From the NCBI GenBank assembly GCA_026913215.1, contig JAPTYK010000001.1, forward strand, positions 372,001-436,000: a DNA stretch of 64,000 nt, written 5' to 3'. Numbering within the stretch: position 1 is the first letter of the stretch; each line of letters starts with the position of its first letter. Source of the DNA: Streptomyces diastatochromogenes. Lineage in GTDB: Bacteria; Actinomycetota; Actinomycetes; Streptomycetales; Streptomycetaceae. The position numbers and the translations under genes were made by a program. Below the pieces are notes generated by a model. That model ran no database searches and was not told the DNA's origin. It saw only the letters and a program-made list of their open reading frames with translations. Below, in pieces: positions 38,368-48,379 of this stretch.

Positions 38368-39290
38368 GCGGGGTGGGTCCTTCCGGGGGGAGGGAGCGGG
38401 CGCAGCGGAAGCCGCCGTGGCCGGTGGAGGAGTCGGGGGTGTTGTGGGAGCGGGCGGCGACCCGGTAGCGGTTGCAGTAGGAGGCGTGGCAGAGGTAGGA
38501 GCCTCCGCGGATGACGCGCTCGCGGCCGTCCCGGTCCCAGTCGTCGGCGCACCACTCCCAGACGTTGCCGGAGGTGTTGTACAGGCCGTGCCCGTTGGGT
38601 TCGTACGCCGTGACGGGGACGGTGCCGGTACGGCCTCCGGGCCGCTCGGAGCGGTACGGGAAGTCTCCGGTCCAGGTGTTGCACCTCTCCCGTCCGTCCG
38701 GGGTGAAGTCGTCGCCCCAGGGGTAGCGGGCGGAGTCGAGGCCGCCGCGGGCCGCGTACTCCCATTCGGCCTCGGTGGGCAGCCGGACGCCGGCCCAGGC
38801 GCAGTACGCGAGGGCGTCGCCGTGGCTGATGTGGACGACGGGGTGGTCGGCGCGGCCTTCGAGGTCGGAGCCGGGGCCCTCCGGGCTGTGCCAGGCGGCC
38901 CCGGCGACGCCGAGCCACCAGGGGGCCTGCGGGACCCGGCCGAGGACGTGGCGTTCGGCGGCGGGGTGGAGCAGGAGGTGGAAGACGTAGGAGGAGCCGA
39001 AGCGTTCGGCGTCGGTGCGGTGCCCGGTGGCCTCGGCGAACGCGGCGAAGCGGGCGTTGGTGACGGCGGTCGCGTCGATCGCGAAGGGGCGACGGTCACC
39101 TCCCGCACCGGGCCCTCGTGGTCGGTCGGGTAGCCCTCGGCGAAGGCGTCGCCCATGCGGAAGGTTCCGCCGGGCAGTTCCACCATGGGGTCGGCCGGCG
39201 GGGCGGTCCGTACGGTCGGCGGCGGCAGGAGTTCGACGGCCGCCGGGTGGCCTCCCGTACGACCGCGTCCCGGGTGCAGCAGGCGCTCAC
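38364..39290 (-). CDS. formylglycine-generating enzyme (SUMF1-like), frameshifted
   Basis: FGE oxidises the sulfatase Cys to formylglycine. The sequence has [48 protein letters not shown], and the catalytic pair in [18 protein letters not shown] (Cys codons at 38489-38491 and 38474-38476, five residues apart as in Streptomyces FGE). The GTG start at 39290 (VSACCTRD) overlaps the ATPase stop (GTGA). Slips near 39225, 39110 and in the C-run near 38390 explain the frames. The stop TGA overlaps the sulfatase ATG, so the enzyme is coupled to its substrate. Confidence 0.9.
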
Positions 39291-41172
39291 GCGGACACCG
39301 CCTCGGCGCGGCGCGTACGGGCACGGGTTCGGGCGCGGCGGCGAGCAGCGCCCGGGTGTAGGGGTCGCGGGGCGCTCGCACAGTTCGTCGGCGTCGCCGG
39401 TCTCCACGATCCTGCCTCCGTGCATGACGGCGATGCGGTGGCTGACCTGGCGGACGACGGCCAGGTCGTGGGCGATGAAGACGAGGGCGAGCCCCAGGTC
39501 GCGCTGGAGGTCGGTGAGCAGGCCGACGATCTGGGCCTGGACGGAGACGTCCAGGGCGGATACGGGTTCGTCGCAGATCAGGACGGCCGGTTCGGGGGCG
39601 AGGGCGCGCGCGATCCCGACGCGCTGGCGCTGCCCGCCGGAGAAGGAGCGCGGGTGCCGGTCGGCGGCGGCCGGGTCGAGGCCGACGAGGCGGAGGAGGT
39701 CCGCGACGCGGTCGGCCCGCTCCCCGGGGCGCCGATGCCGAAGGCGCGCAGCGGTTCGGCGACGATCTCGCCGACGGTCATGCGGGGGTTGAGGGAGGCG
39801 TACGGGTCCTGGAAGACCATCTGGACGCGGCGGCGCACGGCGTGCAGTTCGGCGCGGCCGGGGCGGGTGACGTCCCGGCCGTCGAGGAGGACGCGACCGC
39901 CGTCGGCGGGGTGGGCGTGGGCGAGGACCCGGGCGAGGTGGACTTGCCGGAGCCGGACTCGCCGACGATGCCGAGGGTCTCCCCGCCGCGAGGGTGAGGG
40001 AGACGTCGTCGAGGGCGGTGAAGCGGCGCCGGCGGCTGCCGTACGTCTTGCTCAGCGACTCGGCGGCGAGGACTGTGGCGCCTGGTGCGGGGCGGTCGAT
40101 GCGGGCGGGTGGCGGGGCGGGGAAAGCAGCGGTTCGGCGTCGTCCTGTTCGGCGCGTTCGGCGGCGGGCAGGCAGGCGACGCGCACGGTGCCGACGGTCG
40201 CGGTCGCGGTCGACGGCGGGGCGGCGGTGAGCGCGGGTACGACGGTCAGCGGCGGCGCGGCGGTGCGGCAGCGGTCCTCGGCGAGGGCGCAGCGGGCCGC
40301 GAAGGCGCAGCCGGCGGGCGGGAGGCTCAGGTCGGGCGGGGAGCCGGGGATGCCGGTGAGGCGGGTGCCGGAGGGGTGGAGAGGCGGGGCACCGCGGCGA
40401 GGAGGCCCGCGGTGTAGGGGTGGCGCGGCCGGGTGAGGACTTCGGCGGTGGGGCCGTCCTCGACGACGGTGCCGCCGTACAGGACGAGGACGCGTTCACA
40501 GGCGCGGGCGACGACGCCCATGTTGTGGGTGATGAGGACGAGCGCGGTGCCGGTGGTGCGGGTGAGCTCGCCGAGGAGGGTGAGGATCTGGTCCTGGACG
40601 GTGGCGTCGAGGGCGGTGGTGGGTTCGTCGGCGAGGAGGACGTCGGGTTCGCCGGCGAGGGCCATGGCGATGAGGATCCGCTGGCGCTGACCGCCGGAGA
40701 ACTGGTGCGGGTGGTCGTCGAGGCGGCGCTCGGGGTCGGGGATGCCGACGAGGCCGAGCAGTTCGAGGGCGCGGGCCCGGCGGGCGGCCTTGTTCCGGCC
40801 GCCGTGGGCGCGGAGCACCTCGTCGAGGTGGCGGCCGACGGTGAGGACGGGGTTGAGGGCGGTCATCGGGTCCTGGAAGACCATGCCGATCCGGGTGCCG
40901 CGTACGGTCCGCAACCGCTCCTCGCCGGCAGTGGCGAGGTCCTCGCCGTCGAGGCGTACGGCGCCGCCGGTGATCCGGCCGGTGCCGGGGAGCATCCGGA
41001 GCAGGGCGAGCGCGGTGGTGGACTTCCCGGAGCCGGACTCGCCGACGACGGCGAGGGTCTCGCCCCGCCGGAGGGTGAAGGAGACGTCCCGGACGGCGTG
41101 CAGGGTGCCGCCGTCGGGGGTGGTGAACTCCACGTCCAGGCCCTGGACTTCGAGGAGGGGTGGGGTGGTCAT
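39287..41172 (-). CDS. fused OppD-OppF-type ABC ATPase (two nucleotide-binding domains), frameshifted
   Basis: The first half (ATG at 41172) has Walker [10 protein letters not shown], signature FSGGQRQR and [11 protein letters not shown], followed by the Cys-containing oligopeptide-transporter tail ([15 protein letters not shown] in a shifted frame). The second half starts near 40090 ([12 protein letters not shown]). It has the signature [15 protein letters not shown] and [13 protein letters not shown]. No stop or credible start is seen between them once frames are corrected, so I read one protein of about 630 residues. It powers the OppBC permease. Slips lie near 40375, 40105, 39975, 39945, 39735 and 39380. 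Confidence 0.8.
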
Positions 41173-42027
41173 CGGCGTATCTCCCGGTTCAGCGCCTCCG
41201 CGACGAGGGAGAGGCCCAGGACGAGTGCGGTCACGGTCACCAGGGGCCCCGCGGCGAAGTGCGGGGCCCGCGCGAGGTGGGGCATGGACTGGCTGAGGAC
41301 GGCTCCGAGCGTCGGTTCGGGGGGCCGGACGCCGACGCCGAGGAAGCTCATGGCGCCTTCGACGAAGACGGCGACGGTGAGGGAGACGGCGAACTGCACG
41401 ACGAGCGGGTCGGCGGCGTTGGGCAGGACGTGCCGGGTGAGGATCCGGCGTCCCGAAGTACCGCCGACGCGGGCGGCCGTCACGTACTCGCGGCTGCGCT
41501 GGGCGAGGATCCCGGTCCGCAGGAGACGCCCGAAGACCGGGATCTCCGCAAGGGCGACGACCAGGATCACGGGCAGCCGTCCGGGACCGAGAACGGCCGT
41601 CACGGCGAGCGCGAGGATCAGTCCGGGGAAGGCGAGGATCAGGTCGAAGGTCCGCTGGACGACGGTGTCGAGGACCGGGTGGGCGGCGGCGGCCAGGGCG
41701 AGGAGGCAGCCGAGGGCGGCGCCGAGCGGGACGGCGACGGCGATGATGCCGAGGTCGGCGCGGGTGCCGTACAGGATCCGGGAGAGCAGGTCGCGGCCCA
41801 GGTCGTCGGTGCCGAGCGGATGGCCCGCCGTGCCGACCGGAGCGAGGGTCAGACCGCTCTGATCGGTCGGCGAGTGGCCCGCGAGCAGGGGGCGAGGAGC
41901 CCGGCGAGGACGACCAGGCCGACGAGGGCCAGACCGGTGCGGCCCCGGGCCGTACCGAGGGCGGCCCGGTAGGGGAACGGGAGCGGCGCGCGCGGGGCGG
42001 CGCGGTCTTGACGAGGGTGGTGGTCAT
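41169..42027 (-). CDS. Opp/Dpp-type ABC permease (OppC-like), frameshifted
   Basis: This inner-membrane permease of about 286 residues is of the DppC/OppC type. It contains HPLGTDDLGRDLLSR-like and SREYVTAARVGGTSGRR segments and the EAA-type HVLPNAADPLVVQ. GAMSFLGVGVRPPEPT is a family signature. The start is ATG at 42027. A slip lies near 41890. Its stop overlaps the start of the fused ATPase (ATGA). Together with OppB it forms the channel of the importer. Confidence 0.85.
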
Positions 42028-42032
42028 GGCGG

Positions 42033-42975
42033 TCACTCCCACCTGATCCGGGGGTCGAGCCGGGCGTGGACGAGGTCGGACAGGAGCTGGACGAGGACGA
42101 AGACGGCGACCAGGAGGAGCAGCAGGTCCTGGACGACGGGGTAGTCGCGGCGGATCAGGGCCTGTTCGGCGAGCTGGCCGAGACCGGGCCAGGCGAAGAT
42201 CGCCTCGACCAGGACGGCGCCGCCGAGGAGGCTGCCCGTCTGCATGCCGAGGAGGGTGACGACGGGCGGGAGGGCGTTGGGCAGGGCGTGCCGCCAGAGC
42301 AGCCGACGGGGGGCGATGCCGGCGGCCGTGGCGGTGCGGACGTAGTCCTCGGCGAGGGCGCGTTCGATGCCGTCCTTGAGGTAGCGGCCGAGGACGGCGG
42401 CACTGGGCAGGGCGAGGCAGAGCGAGGGCAGCAGGAGGTACTGGACGCCGAGGTCGGGTGCGGTGAGGAGGGGACGCGGCCGCCCGGGGCAGGACGCCGA
42501 GGAGTACGGAGAAGAGGAGGACGAGCAGGACGCCGGTGACGTACGGGGGCACGGCGAGGGCGCCGGTGATGAGGAGGCGTACCGTGCCGAGGATCCAGCG
42601 GTTGCGGGCGGTCGCGCCGAGGATGCCGAAGGCGGCGCCGAGGACGACGGCGAACAGCAGGGCCCCGAGGGTGAGTTCGACGGTGGCACCGAGTCCGTCG
42701 CCGATGAGGTCGGCGGTCTGGCCGCCGATCGCGTACGAGGGTCCGAGGTCTCCGGTGAGGAGGTCTCCGAGCCAGCGGACGTACTGGGCGGGCAGGGGTG
42801 CGTCGAGGCCGAGACGGGCCCGGATCGCGGCCTCCGTCTCGGCGCTCGCGTCGGGTCCGGCGAGGACGGCGGCCGGGTCGCCGGGGACCAGCCGGAGGAC
42901 GGCGAAGACGAGGACGGAGGCGACGAGGAGGACGAGGAGGGCGGAGAGGAGTCTCCGCAGGAGGTGGCCGCGCAT
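42033..42975 (-). CDS. Opp/Dpp-type ABC permease (OppB-like), frameshifted
   Basis: This permease of about 314 residues has the N-terminal RRLLSALLVLLVASVLVFAV, the typical LVPGDPAAVLAG, and the EAA region ALAEDYVRTATAAGI with LWRHALPNALPP. LLGGAVLVEAIFAWPGLG is diagnostic of OppB/DppB. The start is ATG at 42975, one base after the binding-protein stop. A slip lies near 42480. Confidence 0.86.
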
Positions 42976-42976
42976 C

Positions 42977-44567
42977 TCAGCCCGCCAGGTAGGCGTTGTC
43001 GAGGTCGAGGTAGGAGAACTTGTTGAGGGCGACGCCGTGCAGCTTCTTCCCGGCGACCTGGACGGAGCCGCGGATGGCGAGGTCGATGATGAACGCCTCG
43101 TCGAGGAGGGTGTCGGTGATCTGCTGCCGCAGCGCGTTGGCGCGGGCGCCGGTCTCGGGGGTGGTCCAGGCCTCGCGGACGACCTTCGTGTAGGCGGCGG
43201 AGCGGAACTTGGAGGTGTTCTTGGCCTCGTTGAAGGGGTAGGCGCTGACGGCGAGGGTGGAGGGCTGCACCTGGGCGAAGCCGTGGCCCATGGTCCACAG
43301 GCCGGGCATGGACTGGGAGATGAGCTTCTTCTGGGCGGTGGCCGGGTCGGTGGGCTGGAGGGTGACCTGGACGCCGATCTGCTTGAGGTCGTACTGGATC
43401 GCCTCGGCGATCGCCGTGTCGCCGGGCAGGGCGAGGTGGAGGAGCGGCAGGTCGAGCCGGGTGTGGCCGGCGGACTTCAGCAGTTCGCGGGCCTTGGCGG
43501 GGTCGTGCCGGTAGTGGGTGCGGGCGGCCTCGGTGAAGGCGGGCGAGGACTTGGGCCAGGGGGTGGCGGAGGCGAGGCCGTAGCCTCCGAGGACCTGCTT
43601 GAGGATGCGTTCGCGGTCGATGGCCCAGGCCAGGGCCTGGCGGACGGTCCTGTCGTCCAGCGGGGCGACCGTGGTGTTGACCCCGAGGTACAGGGCTCCC
43701 GCGCCGGTGGCGTACTCGCTCAGCGTGAGCTCGGGGCTGGAGGCGACGGTGGCGAGGTTGTTGCCGGGGACGTCGAAGGAGAGCTGGGACTGGCCGGTGC
43801 GGAGGGAGGAGAGCAGGGCGTCGGCCTGGGGATGACGCGGAACTCGACGGCGTCCAGGTAGGGGCGGCCGGGCTGCCAGTACTTCTCGTTCCGGGTGAAG
43901 CCGAGACCGGCGCCCGGGCTCCACCTGGTCAGCTTGAAGGGGCCCGTGCCGTTGAGCTTCTTGCCGGTGACGGCGTCCTCGACGCTGTTCCGGTCGGTGA
44001 GGATCATGAACTCGAAGAGGTCGAACAGGTTGTTCACCGGGTGGGCGAGCCTGAGGACGAGCTCGTGGTCGCCGCGCTTCTCGAAACCGGCGACGGCGGC
44101 GGCCGTCGCCCTCAGCTGCGAGGCCCGGACCGGGTTCTGCAGGTTCTTCACCGCGAAGATCACGTCGTCGGCGGTGAACGGACGGCCGTCGTGGTAGGTC
44201 ACGCCGGTACGCAGCTTGAGGGTGACGCTGCGGCCGTCCTTCGCGTACTTCCAGGAGGTGGCGAGTTCGGGCTGCGGCTTCAGCTGGTCGTCGTACCGGG
44301 TGAGGGTGTTGTAGATCAGCCGCTGCTGGAGCGACTGGCCGCTCTGGGCGAAGAGCAGGCTGGGGGTGAAGTCCGAGTTGACGGCGACGGTGAGGGTGCC
44401 GCCGCGCTTCGGCTCCGTGGCCGCCTTGCCGGCGGGCGCCTCGGCCTCGGAGACCGCCGAACGGCAGCCCGTGAGGCCGAGCCCGAGCAGCAGGGTGCCG
44501 CCGCCGCGGCGCGCAGGGTGGTGCGCCGGGAGAGGGCGGTGGGCGTGGAGGAGTACAGCTCGGTCAT
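42977..44567 (-). CDS. family 5 substrate-binding lipoprotein (OppA/DppA-like), frameshifted
   Basis: The exported lipoprotein of about 530 residues has a lipobox LGLTGC. It then has RGGTLTVAVNSDFTPSLLF, the family 5 motif YHDGRPFTADDVIFAVKNL, FKLTRWSPGAGLGFTRNEKY and DDRTVRQALAWAIDRERI. Family 5 proteins bind peptides, but also opines, sugars, nickel complexes and sulfur compounds such as glutathione. Beside a sulfatase and FGE, a sulfated ligand is likely. The start is ATG at 44567. Slips lie near 44510 and 43835. Confidence 0.87.
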
Positions 44568-44825
44568 CGGTGCCTGCCTGTGGGGAAAGAGGGTGAAGCC
44601 GCAGGGTCGACGAATTCGTTCCGCTGCGGAAAGAAAAGGGCGCAAAGAGACGGCCACGGGCCCGTGAGGGCATGCGGAGGTACGCGGGAGGGGCATGCCT
44701 CTACGCCGGGAACGGCGCGCGGCATCTCGGCGCGAGGGGTGCGAGGGGTGCGAGGGGCCCGCGTGCGGTGTGACGCGACCGGGGCGGGCGTGGCGGCGAG
44801 GCCGGTGCGGCGACCGGCGCCGGGA

Positions 44826-44909
44826 TCAGTCGCGGACGGAACAGACCGCGCTGGCCTGTCGACAGAGGTCGACGTGCCTGCGGGAGATGAGGCGCATGTC
44901 CGGATTCAC
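44826..44909 (-). CDS. cysteine-containing leader peptide of the sulfur operon
   Basis: A reading frame of 23 codons (ATG 44897) or 27 codons (GTG 44909) encodes MRLISRRHVDLCRQASAVC followed by SVRD. The RRHVDL-x-R-x-x-S-x-x-C pattern is that of the tiny leader peptides found before sulfur-assimilation genes in Streptomyces and mycobacteria. There, ribosome movement over Cys codons senses cysteine. The GTG lies exactly where transcription should begin from the promoter at 44916-44945, so translation is probably leaderless. The binding-protein gene follows 258 bases later. Confidence 0.7.
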   Translation of the reverse strand: MNPDMRLISRRHVDLCRQASAVCSVRD

Positions 44910-44915
44910 GGGAGC

Positions 44916-44945
44916 AATATGACAGCGGCTTCGCGGAGCGGTCAA
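44916..44945 (-). promoter_or_regulatory. promoter of the leader peptide and sulfur operon
   Basis: On the minus strand, TTGACC (44945-44940) and CATATT (44921-44916) are spaced by 18 bases, a clear housekeeping-type promoter. Six bases after the -10 comes the GTG of the leader peptide. The promoter lies just behind the ROK regulator gene, so the operon does not depend on read-through. Confidence 0.65.
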
Positions 44946-44973
44946 CTTCCCTTGACCGGATGCCGAGACGAAC

Positions 44974-46202
44974 TCAGCTCGGATCACTCGGGGAGCACAG
45001 CTCGTCGAGAGTCTCAAAAGGCCTCCTGAACAGGGGATTCAGCAGAACCGTGCCTCCCGCGACGGGCAGGGTGGCCGGTCCAGCATGTGGACTGACGATG
45101 CGTTCGGGGTCGTCGCAGACGTGCGAGAGGTCGATCGCGGCGCCGCGGATCTCCTCCAGGTAGTCGGGGTCGAGGATGCTGGACTCCTCGGTCACGACGA
45201 CCAGATCGGGATTGAGGACGTCGAGGAGCAGGGCGACGGCCCGGCCGACCGCACGCGCCCGTTCCGCAGCAGCCGGTCGGCGCGCCGGTCCCCGGCGGCC
45301 GCCGCGTCCACGACCAGGCAGGCGTCGGGCTCGGGCACGATGCCCCGGCGCACGGCGGTGGCCCCGAGGGCGGTGTTCGACGCCGTGGCCTCCAGGCAGC
45401 CGGAACGTCCGCACGAGCAGGGCGCCGTGGAGTCCGGTACGGGCAGGTGGGCCACGTCCCCGGCGGCCGCGCCGGGCCCCTGGTGCACGACGCCGGCGAG
45501 GCCGACGGCCGCGTCGACGACGTTGCCGACGAAGAGGTGGACCAGGCTGCGGCGGGCGGCGGGCCGCCCGAAGAGGATCTCCGACTGGGCGATGGAGCGG
45601 GCGTGGTTGTCCAGGCGTACGGTGCGTCCGCCGAGGCCGCGGGCGAGTTCGGCGGCGAGCGGCCGGCGGTGCCAGCCCAGGGCGTCGTGCCGGACGACCA
45701 CGCCCTCGGCGGGTCCACCCAGCCGCCGACCGCGGCACCGACCCCGAGCAGGGGCGTCCCCGTGTGTGGGCGTCGAGGAATCCGCGCAGTTCACGGGCGA
45801 TCTCGGCGGGCAGGGCGTCCGGCGCGATGCCGTCGTGGGGTAGGTGCGGCGCGCGAGCACCTGGCCCCGCAGGTCGACGAGGGCGAACGTCGAGCCGGGG
45901 ACGCCCAGGTGGACGCCGCCCGCGACGGGCCCGGTGGTGGCTCCGATGTGCAGGTCGACGGGGATCTGGGGCCGTCCCACTCCCCCGCCCCCGGCGAGTT
46001 CGGGCAGCTCGCGCAGGAGACCGAGGCGGGTGAGGTCGGTGGCCTGGCGCGAGACGGCGGCGGGGCTGAGACCGGAGAGCCGTGCGACGGCGCTGCGGGC
46101 GACCGGGCCGTGGTCGAGGACGGTCCTCAGCACGGTGGCGGCATTGGCCTCGCGCCGGCCGTCGCCCGCCATGCGGGAACCGTGCGGGGTGGTCGTCGTC
46201 AT
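44974..46202 (-). CDS. ROK family transcriptional regulator, frameshifted
   Basis: The protein of about 409 residues has an N-terminal winged helix (EANAATVLRTVLDHGPVARS, SGLSPAAVSRQATDLTRLG). A ROK domain follows, with the zinc motif CSCGRSGCLE. VVVTEESSILDPDYL is near the C-terminus. ROK regulators bind sugars or sugar phosphates. Its position between the TauD-type dioxygenase and the sulfatase operon suggests control of sulfated-carbohydrate use. Slips lie near 45840, 45720 and 45260. The start is ATG at 46202. Confidence 0.84.
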
Positions 46203-46715
46203 GGGTGCCTCTCTGGTGACTGTTGCGGCGGTGTGAAATCCCGGGCCCGCCGGTGGCGGGTCCGCCGACCGCCCCTTCGACATCGGCCCGCCTTCCCCGA
46301 CGAGGAGGAATCCGCACTGGTCAGCGGGGTTCGGCGGGTGTGCGGGCTCGGGCCGACGGCGCCGGGCAGGCGCCGATTCAACCACCGTGAGCGGCGGTTC
46401 GGGGTACCGGCGGTCGCTTGACGTGCGGCGGCGGCCGCTGCGAGTCTCCGGGGCATGTTCGCGACCTCCTCCTGTCCCGCCGTCTGCGGCGCCTGACCTT
46501 CGCGACCCTGCGCGTGGCCGGTCCGCCGGCCCCGCCGCCCGTCTCGTACGCCTCGCTGTCTCGTACGCCTCGCTGTCTCGTACACCTCGCCGTCTCGTAC
46601 GCCTCGCCGACGCGACCCCGCTGCCCGCGACCCCGCGGGGCGTTCGTCGCCTCATTGCTTCCGCTCCGAGATTAATTGATCCGGAGCCGTCCCCGGACCT
46701 CCGAAAGGACCTGTC
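46203..46715. other. 513-bp divergent intergenic region with a tandem repeat
   Basis: I see no convincing gene here. It separates the ROK regulator and the dioxygenase and should hold both promoters. The main structure is the 4 x 17-bp repeat at 46539-46606. An AT-richer stretch (GAGATTAATTGATCC, near 46668-46682) about 40 bases before the dioxygenase start is a likely promoter area. Confidence 0.55.
46539..46606. repeat. 4 x 17-bp tandem repeat
   Basis: Four units begin at 46539, 46556, 46573 and 46590. Units 1 and 2 are GTCTCGTACGCCTCGCT, unit 3 is GTCTCGTACACCTCGCC and unit 4 is GTCTCGTACGCCTCGCC. They lie in the gap between the ROK regulator and the dioxygenase. They could be regulator sites or only a slippage-derived satellite. 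Confidence 0.75.
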
Positions 46716-47681
46716 ATGTCGACCGTCACCCCCCAGAAGATCACCGTCCAGAAGGTCGGCGGCCGCCTCGGCGCCGTCATCTCCGGCGTCCGCCTCGGCG
46801 GCGACCTCCCCGCCGAGACCGTCGCCGAGATCCGGGCGGCGCTCCTGGAGCACAAGGTCGTCTTCTTCCGGGGCCAGGGCCACCTGGACGAGGAGGCCCA
46901 CGAGGCCTTCGGCCGGCTCCTCGGGACGCCCGTGGCCCACCCCACCGTGCCGTCGGCCGACGGCCGTTACTCGTTCCCGATCGACTCCGATCACGGCGGC
47001 CGGGCCAACCAGTGGCACAGCGACGTGACCTTCGTGCCGGCCTACCCCGCGTTCTCCGTCCTGCGCGCGGTCGTCATCCCGCCGTACGGCGGCAACACCC
47101 TCTGGGCCAACACGGCGACGGCGTACGAGAAGCTGCCCGAGCCGCTGCGTGCCCTGGCCGACAGCCTCCGGGCCGTGCACTCCAACGACTACGACTACGC
47201 GGCCCTGCGCCCCGGGGCCCTGCCGGAGCAGCTCGTGCGCTTCCGCGAGGTCTTCGCCTCGACGAAGTTCCTCACCGAGCACCCGGTCGTGCGGGTCCAC
47301 CCCGAGACCGGCGAACGCACCCTCCTCCTCGGCAACTTCGTCCAGCGGATCAGCGGCCTGACGGGCACCGACTCCCGCGCGCTGCTCGGCCTTTTCCAGG
47401 GGCACATCGAGCGCCCGGAGAACACCGTGCGCTGGCAGTGGCAGGTCGGCGACGTGGCCATCTGGGACAACCGCGCCACCCAGCACTACGGCGTGGACGA
47501 CTCCGACGACCACGAGCGCAAGCTGCGCCGGGTGACCATCGACGGCGACGTGCCGGTCGGTGTGGACGGCCGCTCCTCGGTCCTGCTCGCCCCCGAGTCC
47601 GTGCCGGACCCGGCGTTCGGCATCGCGTCCGGCGACTCGACCGCCTCGGAGACCTCACCGGCGGCGCCCGCGACGGCCTGA
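46716..47681 (+). CDS. TauD/AtsK-type Fe(II)/2-oxoglutarate dioxygenase
   Basis: This intact protein of 321 residues has the double-stranded beta-helix of TauD/AtsK. Its iron ligands are HSD in QWHSDVTF and the distal His in [21 protein letters not shown] and [18 protein letters not shown] are family segments. TauD releases sulfite from taurine, while AtsK cleaves alkyl sulfate esters. Beside a sulfatase operon, an alkyl-sulfate or sulfonate substrate is likely. It is divergent from the ROK regulator. A Ser/Thr/Ala tail of about 50 residues is longer than usual. Confidence 0.9.
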   Translation: MSTVTPQKITVQKVGGRLGAVISGVRLGGDLPAETVAEIRAALLEHKVVFFRGQGHLDEEAHEAFGRLLGTPVAHPTVPSADGRYSFPIDSDHGGRANQWHSDVTFVPAYPAFSVLRAVVIPPYGGNTLWANTATAYEKLPEPLRALADSLRAVHSNDYDYAALRPGALPEQLVRFREVFASTKFLTEHPVVRVHPETGERTLLLGNFVQRISGLTGTDSRALLGLFQGHIERPENTVRWQWQVGDVAIWDNRATQHYGVDDSDDHERKLRRVTIDGDVPVGVDGRSSVLLAPESVPDPAFGIASGDSTASETSPAAPATA

Positions 47682-47713
47682 CCCGCGTCCGCCCCGAGTG
47701 GCCGTGCCGTCGT

Positions 47714-47753
47714 CCGCCCCGGGTGACCACGTCGTCGTCCGCGCCCGGGGCGG
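47714..47753. terminator. hairpin between dioxygenase and cupin genes
   Basis: CCGCCCCGGG (47714-47723) pairs with CCCGGGGCGG (47744-47753) over a 20-base loop, between two convergent genes. Confidence 0.5.
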
Positions 47754-47768
47754 TCGCCGGGAGGGGCG

Positions 47769-48140
47769 TCAGGAGGACTGCGGCAGGGCGTAGTTCGTGA
47801 AGCCCAGCCAGTCGAGGGCGACGCAGGGTTCGTCGCCGAGGACCCAGGCGTCGTGTCCCGGCTTGACCTCCATGTAGTCGCCCGCGCCGAACTCGACCGT
47901 CTCGCCGTCGTCCATGACGACCTTCATCCGGCCGCTGACCACGTATCCGACGTGCGAGGCCTGGCAGCTGTCGGTGCCGGCGATGGGCTTGACGTGCTTG
48001 GACCACTGCCAGCCCGGCTCGAAGACGGCGCGGCCCACCGAGCCGCCGTCGCCGACGAGCAGGTCGACCCTGCCCTTGCCGTCCTCGAAGGGACGCGTCT
48101 CGTCCGCTGAGTCGAAGCTCTTCCGTACGATGCCGGCCAT
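47769..48140 (-). CDS. cupin domain protein
   Basis: This intact protein of 123 residues has a single cupin barrel. The first motif is around WQWSKHVKPIAGTDSCQASHVG and the second around EFGAGDYMEVKPGHDAWVLG, which supply metal-ligand His and Glu residues. Small cupins of this type bind small metabolites or act as stress-related proteins. Nothing nearby fixes the role. The start ATG at 48140 begins MAGIVRKSFDSADE. Confidence 0.8.
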   Translation of the reverse strand: MAGIVRKSFDSADETRPFEDGKGRVDLLVGDGGSVGRAVFEPGWQWSKHVKPIAGTDSCQASHVGYVVSGRMKVVMDDGETVEFGAGDYMEVKPGHDAWVLGDEPCVALDWLGFTNYALPQSS

Positions 48141-48379
48141 CGCGCACCCCCGGCGGTGGAAAGGTCCGTCCCCGAGTCCCTTTCCAGGCTACGCCGGGGC
48201 GGCGCCCCTTTCGACGGGAGTCGGTTTTGGCGGTTTCCCGCACATCCCCCACCCCATTTCTGTCGACATCCCATATCGGGTTCATCTACACATAAAGGGC
48301 AGATAAGAGCACAATGAAAACGCGGCTTGATGCCGCACACGCGGTCAGACGTGCAGGACGCCAGAAGGAGGCGAGTCGT

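Noticed and set aside
42977..44567. Firm assignment of the binding protein as a peptide importer
   Set aside because: Family 5 binding proteins have many ligands. Linkage to a sulfatase and FGE makes a sulfur compound at least as likely, so I left the ligand open.
44655..44666. CACGGGCCCGTG palindrome as transcription attenuator behind the leader peptide
   Set aside because: It has no loop and no competing structure that I could recognise by eye. An RNA folding calculation over 44568-44830 would be needed.
46539..46606. CRISPR array
   Set aside because: The units are adjacent with no spacers, and no cas gene is present.
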